From Liolophura sinensis (lineage: Eukaryota > Mollusca > Polyplacophora > Chitonida > Chitonidae), in the NCBI RefSeq assembly GCF_032854445.1, contig NC_088302.1, positions 50,500,046 through 50,564,045 on the forward strand: a DNA stretch of 64,000 bases. Direction: 5' to 3'. The position numbers and the translations under genes are program-made. This document shows, piece by piece, positions 58,201-64,000 of this stretch. Under the pieces are notes generated by a model. The model ran no database searches and was not told the origin of the DNA. It saw only the letters and a list, made by a program, of their open reading frames with translations. Each line of letters begins with the position of its first letter. Position 1 is the stretch's first letter.

Positions 58201-59839
58201 TGGAGAAGCATCAGAAGTCAAGCCAAAGGTGTCCAAGCTACTTTCGGACTTGGAATCCCACCCACCATTTATAGACCAGCTGAAGATACTTAACACTCTT
58301 AGTGAATCCTTCCCTATGGATCCAAATTTTCACGCTCACCTAGGGCGATTTTACACATACTGTCCACCAGTAGACATGGACAAAGCAGAACAATGTTTTG
58401 AGAAGGCTTTGGGAATTTGCGACGGTCTCGACAAAAAGGGTACGAAAGTCAAACAGACGTTAACCCATGTGTATCACATGTACGGTATGGTTTATCTGAA
58501 GAGAGTCAAAGCCGCTACACAATATAAACGTGGAAAGAGGTGTTGCTTCGAAATGCAGCGTCGAGTCGAGGAATCTTTGCTGCAAGCGGAGAGAGCATGC
58601 GACCTATTCCAGAAGTGTCGTGAGCACATCCCACCTGGTCAGGAAGACTGTTATGGGTACTTGAACGAAATAGAAGTTAGGCTGAGCATGTGCGGAGCAA
58701 TCGAAACAGCCTTCGGTGATCTTTCCCAATTTATCCAGAACCCTAACAGCGATCCACATCTCGTTAGGTTTCTTACATCGAGTTTCTCTGAAGTGGATAG
58801 TCTTATTATGCAATGCTACCACAACATTGACCAAGATGAGCTGGGTAGATTTTTCTATGACATGGTGGGTTTATTCAACACTACATTTCAAAAGAATGTA
58901 ACATGTTTTGAGAAACTTTGTACCTCACAGAATTCCCATACTAGACGATTAAAGATTGCGACAACCAAGATGAAATATGTCAGCAATCCGAGAGAAATGA
59001 CGGTTTTAGATCAACTGCCTCAGGAGGACGTGACAGAAATTGTTAAAATGTACGAGGCTAACTTTACGGAAATTAAAGAATCAGGACATATCAGCAACCG
59101 AAATGCTCTGGACACTGACTATAGGGAATGGATAGTGGCCATACGATGTGATAAATTGCAGCATGCATATGATTTGGGAGATGTCCAAACTCAAGTCTAT
59201 GCGTGGCGCAAGAGCCTAAAAACTCCTCTGTCTCTTTATTACGTATTTGTAGTCACAAGCCTATTAGGTTTGGAAACAGATCGGGGAAGTGCCAAGGAAT
59301 TCCACCTCAGGAAAGCAGATGAGCTAAAGGAAAATCTGAAGAGAGAAAGCAGATATACACGAGATTCGCGCTATCCCCGGGAATGGCTAGGAGTCGGCAG
59401 AGGTATAAAACGCTTGGTGCCCAGTGGCTGTTCCCAACAAGGCCATGTCGATCGGTACTGTCACAAACGAAGTGTGAAAGGCTCTGTGGAATCCATACTA
59501 GCCGTCTGTAAGGGAACGATCTGCCACCCCAATAAACCCCTTTCTGGACATATTGCCATGGATTTGGGAAACACTCCTGTGCAGGTAAAAGTCTTCTTTG
59601 TTCCAAAAGTTTGTAATTTGGAAGGTGCACGAAACGAAAACCAAAGAGTTGAGTTTCACTTGGCATTTACAATGGACAAAGGATACGAGGCTTTCAATGT
59701 CCAACTACTAGAGAAAGTTCAATGCCCTTCGTGCCGGACAGCAGTGGAGATAAAAAGTGACGAAAGACATGCGAGTTGTTCAGTGTGCCAACAAACTGTG
59801 TTCCCGAAGGAATCTGATCCGTTCAGTTACTCTTCGTAG
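55224..59839 (+). CDS. SAMD9-like STAND NTPase, gene B, large terminal exon (exon 3)
   Basis: Exon of 4616 nt after acceptor ttctattctcag, stop TAG at 59837-59839; spliced product 1616 aa. Domain order as in gene A. In spliced numbering: helical domain with EQPGEMNLQKLESAF (about 80-155), AlbA_2-type E263-x4-E268 with MWNTPKISGHILLG and Asp337, SIR2-like region, FFKGGTIHWYTWYE, Walker A APGSGGTTLA, Walker B VVILMDGEE, TPR-like PNFHAHLGRFYTYC and ALGICDGL, OB-like region (HPNKPLSGHIAMDLG), zinc ribbon CPSC then CSVC. The ATG at 55163 is intronic and is rejected as the start. The first 263 codons of that frame are nearly identical to gene A; the rest is closer to the pseudogenes (for example VNLMANQLSRIPT and THIENKAGAATFYLKG). 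No lesions seen. Confidence 0.9.
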
Positions 59840-61620
59840 TTTATATTAAAAGACCCGTTTCTTGGATTGGGCCATTTAAATAAACCATATGCAGGGGCAC
59901 ACCCCTATCCTGGTATCGTTTCTGAAGTGGGTTGATCAATTTTAGGTCTGTCACATTTTCCTGCCAACAAGGTTGATACTGCGCTAAAGGCTGCGTAACA
60001 TACATTGCCTGACTGCACGCATGAAATGTTCTGGTCCCGCACGTAGAAGTGTGTATTTCCCTGTTTTAAAAGAAATGTCTCCTTGTTCGGACCCACTGCA
60101 TTCCTTCACACAACATAAACAGTGCTGTGAACGGTGTTGATGTGATATTATAGGAAAGAACAGACAGATAAGACGGTTCTATCTGGCATCACCAATTCTA
60201 TGTCAAGCTGCACATCACTATAACATAAATGGCCGTTTGTAATATGGGGGGTATTCGTTTTTTTCTTACGCATGTTTATTTATGCGACTATTGTTTAACG
60301 CCTGTATATGCATGTTTTATTTGTGCCCAACGTGCTCAGCACGCATATATACTCTTTTTTGTTGTTGTCGTTTTGTGTGTCACTGTACATTTCATTATGC
60401 ATTAGCTTTGTTATTCAGATATTCATAGAGTGCATGCGTGACAGTTTGACAGTATCTCCGATGATCATGTTGAAATCCGCTTGACAATATCATATTCGTT
60501 GAGGCCTGAGTGCATACCGTGTCTTAGGCTGCATTATACAATGATTTGTACTACAATATAAACCTACTGTGTCTTAGATAGTACTATGTGCCTTACATTG
60601 TATTATTGTACCTTGCGTCAGATTGTGTTAAGGGTGCATAGTGCTCTGTCTGGTTCCACTCTTAAAAAGCAAGTGTGTCCCGCTTCGTATCCATGTGTTT
60701 GTGTAGCTCGCGATATAAACTATTTGCGTGTCACATAATTTGGTACACATTAAAAGTGTGCGTACTTAAGAATGATGTATGCAAGGTACACATTAATGTT
60801 CCTGTGCAAATCTGATACAATTTATGTGTTCCAAGGGTACATATCTTGCGTATTTTTTGTAAATATTTAGTATATGTATGAATGAATTATATATTTTCTG
60901 TAACTTTGGCTGGCAGTGACAGGCTAATATATCGTACTCCACTATTGTGGTGGCTTTATATGGTGTATAAATTGTATCACACAGTGACACAGTTTACATT
61001 ATACTGGGTCTTACCCTGTGTCATGAAGTGCCTCAGCTTGCTGTGGCTTAAAATCACTTTAATTGTAAAGAGTATTGTGTCGTGAACTTACAACCTTAAA
61101 TGCACCGCTGAAAGCCTTTGCCTTGATTTATGTGATCGTCCCGGAGAGTATCATTTATGTGCAATTCTATTTTGAATTTTTTTGACCACAAGGTTGAATG
61201 GCGTAAAAATTCCTTTGTTGCCTGATAAAAGGTTGAATTTGATCAGAGATAGCAAATGATATAATAAAAATATTATTCAGATACTTAGCTCTCTCTTCTC
61301 TCTTTTGCCCTTGACTTGCTTTCTATCCCGCCCTGCTTGTGAAAACTTTTCACATTAGACAGGTGGACAGACTTATTTAGAAAGCGGCACTTCTACATAC
61401 TTTTAGTGTGTCAGTGATGCATGCCTTTGTTTATTCGTTTTGTATGTGTCGCCTTTAACAATATTTTGGTGTCATTAAGCTGACATGTGCCAATGGGAGC
61501 AGATGGTACTATATACCGTCATCTTTACCTGGGGTTGACGAGTCTCGCTAGTGCGCTGCGACTGTCAGGCCTTTGACAATTAAGTCGCGCATTCTGAATC
61601 CAGCGGTTAATACTGTTAAT
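59840..61620. other. gene B 3' flank, diverged copy of the pseudogene 3' flank
   Basis: Runs parallel to 39479-41650 in the same order and orientation. Shared phrases include 'cctggtatcgtttctgaagt', 'gtgctgtgaacggtg', 'tctggcatcacc', 'tttatgtgatcgt' and 'acaatattttggtgtcat'. The similarity shows an older tandem duplication. Short open frames here (60793-61085) have no support. Confidence 0.7.
59879..59884 (+). terminator. poly(A) signal AATAAA of gene B
   Basis: AATAAA 40 bases after the stop codon of gene B, within 'gccatttaaataaacc'. The position is plausible for a short 3' UTR. Confidence 0.55.
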
Positions 61621-62583
61621 ACTACTATATCTGTCTGTCTGTCTGTCTGAAAATATCGACGTAAAACAGAGGCGCTTCACCATGACGGAGGAAAATGGTA
61701 ACTGGGAACGATGCCTTAGCTATTTGGCTTTACCTCAGTTACAAATTTCTGATGCTTTGGGCGATATCCTAAGCGATAGGACTCAAGACAGAACTATAAA
61801 ACACTCTCGTATTGTACAGGATTAGTGTAGCTGTAACATTGTCCACCCTTGTAGAACTTATACAATAATTGTTTGTTTCAAGGGGGACTACTCTTCCAGC
61901 AAAACTACTCGAATGTGTTTACATTGATATTAGTCTCCAAGGTCAAGACAATCGAAAGAGGTAAACAAAAATATTTTGTGAAGTATATTTCAGTGGAGAC
62001 AGATTCCCGTGATCATATACAGCATGTTGATACATTTATACACTAAATGAAAAGTTTCTTAAGTTAAAATATATATGTATGCCGGAGTTTTAAAGTATAC
62101 ACGGTTTGGATTTTATTTCTCAGTGCGTAGAATATGGTGGGTCGTATTGTTTAAATCTACAATACAGCTTATCAGCTTTCTTCTGATGTAAAAATTGTTG
62201 TAAACAGTTTTTCGTAAGGCCCAGCGGTTAGTCCGGAAATTAAGTAGCTTGTTCTGGTGATGTCAGTGTTGAAAGCTGTCAAAACAACTTTGTTATGGGG
62301 AGAGTCTAATTAATAATTAGGACACTAAGCTCGCTCCAAGGTCCCAGTGTATATATCGATGACGTCATTTCCATGTATATCCGGCCATTGACGGAAAATG
62401 TGCATAAAACACAGGGGTTATCAAGAAATGTAAAATATACGTAAATACAAATGATTAAATTTTCTCTTTTTTTTTGGCACACCTTTTTTTATATTCCTTA
62501 AAACTACACTGTTCGTTTTATCTTTTCATATATCCTTTAACAATTTTGCATTCATATGACGACGTGTCATAGGTGTGTGTACA
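61621..62583. other. intergenic, no gene recognised
   Basis: Contains a (tctg)n microsatellite at about 61629-61649 and AT-rich DNA. Confidence 0.6.
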
Positions 62584-62683
62584 TACACTGTTGAAAGAGC
62601 CTTGTCAAGTCTACCAAACAAATTTTGGGGCGTCTGTACCAAAATTTATTTGGTAGACTTGACCAGATACTTCAAAAAGTGTA
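62584..62683. repeat. 100-bp hairpin with a near-perfect 23-bp inner stem
   Basis: caagtctaccaaacaaattttgg pairs with ccaaaatttatttggtagacttg around a ~10-base loop, with one mismatch in 23. Stems extend outward with bulges (tacactgttgaa against ttcaaaaagtgta). It could be a miRNA-like precursor or a tiny palindromic transposon remnant. No target-site duplication could be established. Confidence 0.8.
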
Positions 62684-62879
62684 TACTATGTCATTTTGTG
62701 GCAGGGCGATTCCAAGGCTGACAAACTGCTTCCCCCACTGAATTATCATGCCGAAGACACCAGCCGTGACACCCCGTCCAGTTACATTATACTGACACCA
62801 GCTCAACCAGTCTTGATTTCTTGCGCTAACCTCTCAGTGCTGAGCGCCAATCGAAGCAGCAACAAGTCATTGGTATAAC

Positions 62880-62945
62880 CCGACGCGGGTTTCATTCCTT
62901 GTCTCCCGTCATGGAGACGAACGCTCTAAGCATTGGGCCATTGAA
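62880..62945 (-). mobile_element. tRNA-like SINE head remnant
   Basis: On the minus strand 'caatggcccaatgcttagag' resembles a tRNA A-box region and 'ggaatgaaacccgc' a B box. No cloverleaf closes, so this is not called as a tRNA gene. Confidence 0.4.
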
Positions 62946-63595
62946 GTGGTCTCTTAAGTTTAAAGATGAGAGTTATGTTCATCAGGGTTGTGGCGTCAGC
63001 TTTTTTTTTTTTTAACGTGCCTACGTAAGAATTAACACCGACCTTCAGCCCACGTACGCCCCAGGGTCATTTGCCCATGCCAGAGAGACTTAGTGTCATC
63101 TCGCCGAGTCTAGTTTGTCTATACTTTTATTGCTTCAGCTTTTTGTTTTCGGATATATTATTTTATCAGATTTCCTTTTTTTTAATAGCGAATGTAAATA
63201 TTGTTTGTTGTGACGGGGAAATGTGATAAAAGCTGTCAGATAGCCGTGCCGAACAAGAGGCTCTGTGTTTCAGACTCACCCCTCGGGGATGCCCTGACAG
63301 ATTAGCATCGGGTGAACCGCACAAACAACGCTATGTACTGGGCTCTCCACATCGTCCATTGTCACCAAAGTATATACGTCTATGTTTATGTCAACAAAGT
63401 ACGTTTTCTCTAGCCAGCGATAAAAACCCATGCACCGGCTTATTTATAACAAATTCCAGTGGTCTGTGAAAGCGATTCACCCGGCTTATAGTTGAGCTAA
63501 CTATCGGCTAAATGGAATTATTACGTGAAGCGAAATGTAAAAGTTATCATTTCCTTTTAGTACATGTTTTGATTTGTCATAATGAGACCAATGAC
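62946..63595. other. intergenic, no gene recognised
   Basis: Includes a poly-T run at 63001-63013. Nothing else is supported. Confidence 0.6.
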
Positions 63596-63599
63596 AGCA

Positions 63600-64000
63600 A
63601 TGTTTTGTGATAATTGTGACGTGACAGACTTTTGTGTCGGGTGTGGTTTACGTTCATCGTGACGTCACAGGCTTGGTATCAGGTGTTTTTGTGTGGTAAT
63701 TGTGACGTGGTGTGCAGCGTGGTTTGTGTTCATCGCCCGTGACAGGGCTTGTATCGGGTGTCGCGTGTGTTTTGTGTTCATCGTGACATGAAAGGGTTTG
63801 TGTCGGGTGTGGTTTACGTTCGTCATGAAGTCACAGTGCTTGACGTCGGGTGTGTCTTGTGTCCAGAATGTCGTGAAATGGCTTATTGTATGGTGTGGTT
63901 TGTGTTGATGGTGATGTGACAGGGATTGGCGTTGGGGTGTTTTTTTTTTAGTTAATCGTGACAGTACAGGGTTTGGTGTTTGGTGTGTTTATTGTTCATT
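63600..64000. repeat. diverged copy of the 43-bp minisatellite
   Basis: Units such as 'tcatcgtgacatgaaagggt' + 'ttgtgtcgggtgtggtttac' match the 43-bp repeat at 42010-42920 in order and sense but are far more degenerate. The array runs off the window. Its place, about 3.8 kb downstream of gene B, parallels the place of the 43-bp array 2.5 kb downstream of the right pseudogene. Confidence 0.8.

Noticed and set aside
60793-61085. Small frames on both strands downstream of gene B
   Set aside because: They fall in the diverged copy of the pseudogene 3' flank and are not conserved in the other copies.
62696-62878. Possible exon after a tgtggcag acceptor-like site
   Set aside because: No family likeness, no partner exon and no donor with a matching phase could be found.

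Overview
The window is animal genomic DNA: genes are split by GT-AG introns, UTRs are AT-rich, and minisatellites and short tRNA-derived SINEs are abundant. The dominant SINE (tRNA-like head with A and B boxes, tail of AAAT repeats) and the gene content (a polycystin-1-family channel and several SAMD9-like genes) suggest a mollusc or another lophotrochozoan. The exact group is an inference.

Layout. Positions 1-4.1 kb hold the last three recognisable exons of a polycystin (PKD1/PKD2 family) channel gene on the + strand; its 5' part lies outside the window. Positions 4.1-6.6 kb are intergenic with a ~59-bp tandem repeat. From 6.6 to 59.8 kb lies a SAMD9-like locus built around a giant imperfect palindrome: a left arm of about 22.4 kb (10476-32832), a spacer of about 0.7 kb (32833-33513) and a right arm of about 22.4 kb (33514-55951). 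Each arm carries the 5' end of an intact SAMD9-like gene at its outer edge and a decayed SAMD9-like pseudogene next to the spacer. The left pair reads leftward and the right pair reads rightward. From 59.8 to 64 kb is flanking DNA that is itself an older, diverged copy of the DNA 3' of the right pseudogene.

The two intact genes (A on the - strand, 6567-14741; B on the + strand, 52248-59839) each have three coding exons: a short basic exon, a 144-nt phase 1-1 exon carrying a RHIM-like amyloid motif, and a 4.6-kb exon. The large exon encodes an AlbA_2/Schlafen-type domain with an E-x4-E pair, a SIR2-like region, a STAND-type P-loop NTPase, TPR-like repeats, an OB-like region and a C-terminal zinc ribbon. 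Predicted products are 1625 and 1616 aa. By analogy with vertebrate SAMD9/SAMD9L and the RHIM proteins (RIPK1, RIPK3, ZBP1), the likely role is innate immune or cell-death signalling in which RHIM assembly, NTPase oligomerisation and possibly an RNase-like effector act together. That function is inferred.

History read from the sequence. An older tandem duplication produced pseudogene + 3' flank and gene B + 3' flank. The pseudogene then acquired stops and frameshifts. A younger inverted duplication or conversion followed, whose outer edge falls inside exon 3 of A and B, so the first 263 codons of that frame differ at 9 residues while the next ~60 are only about 70% identical. Later private changes in each arm include a solo LTR (left), SINEs with target-site duplications (right), minisatellite expansion and contraction, and private frameshifts. 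An assembly artefact (two haplotypes joined head to head) must be kept as an alternative for the palindrome. All identity figures are hand counts on short samples.
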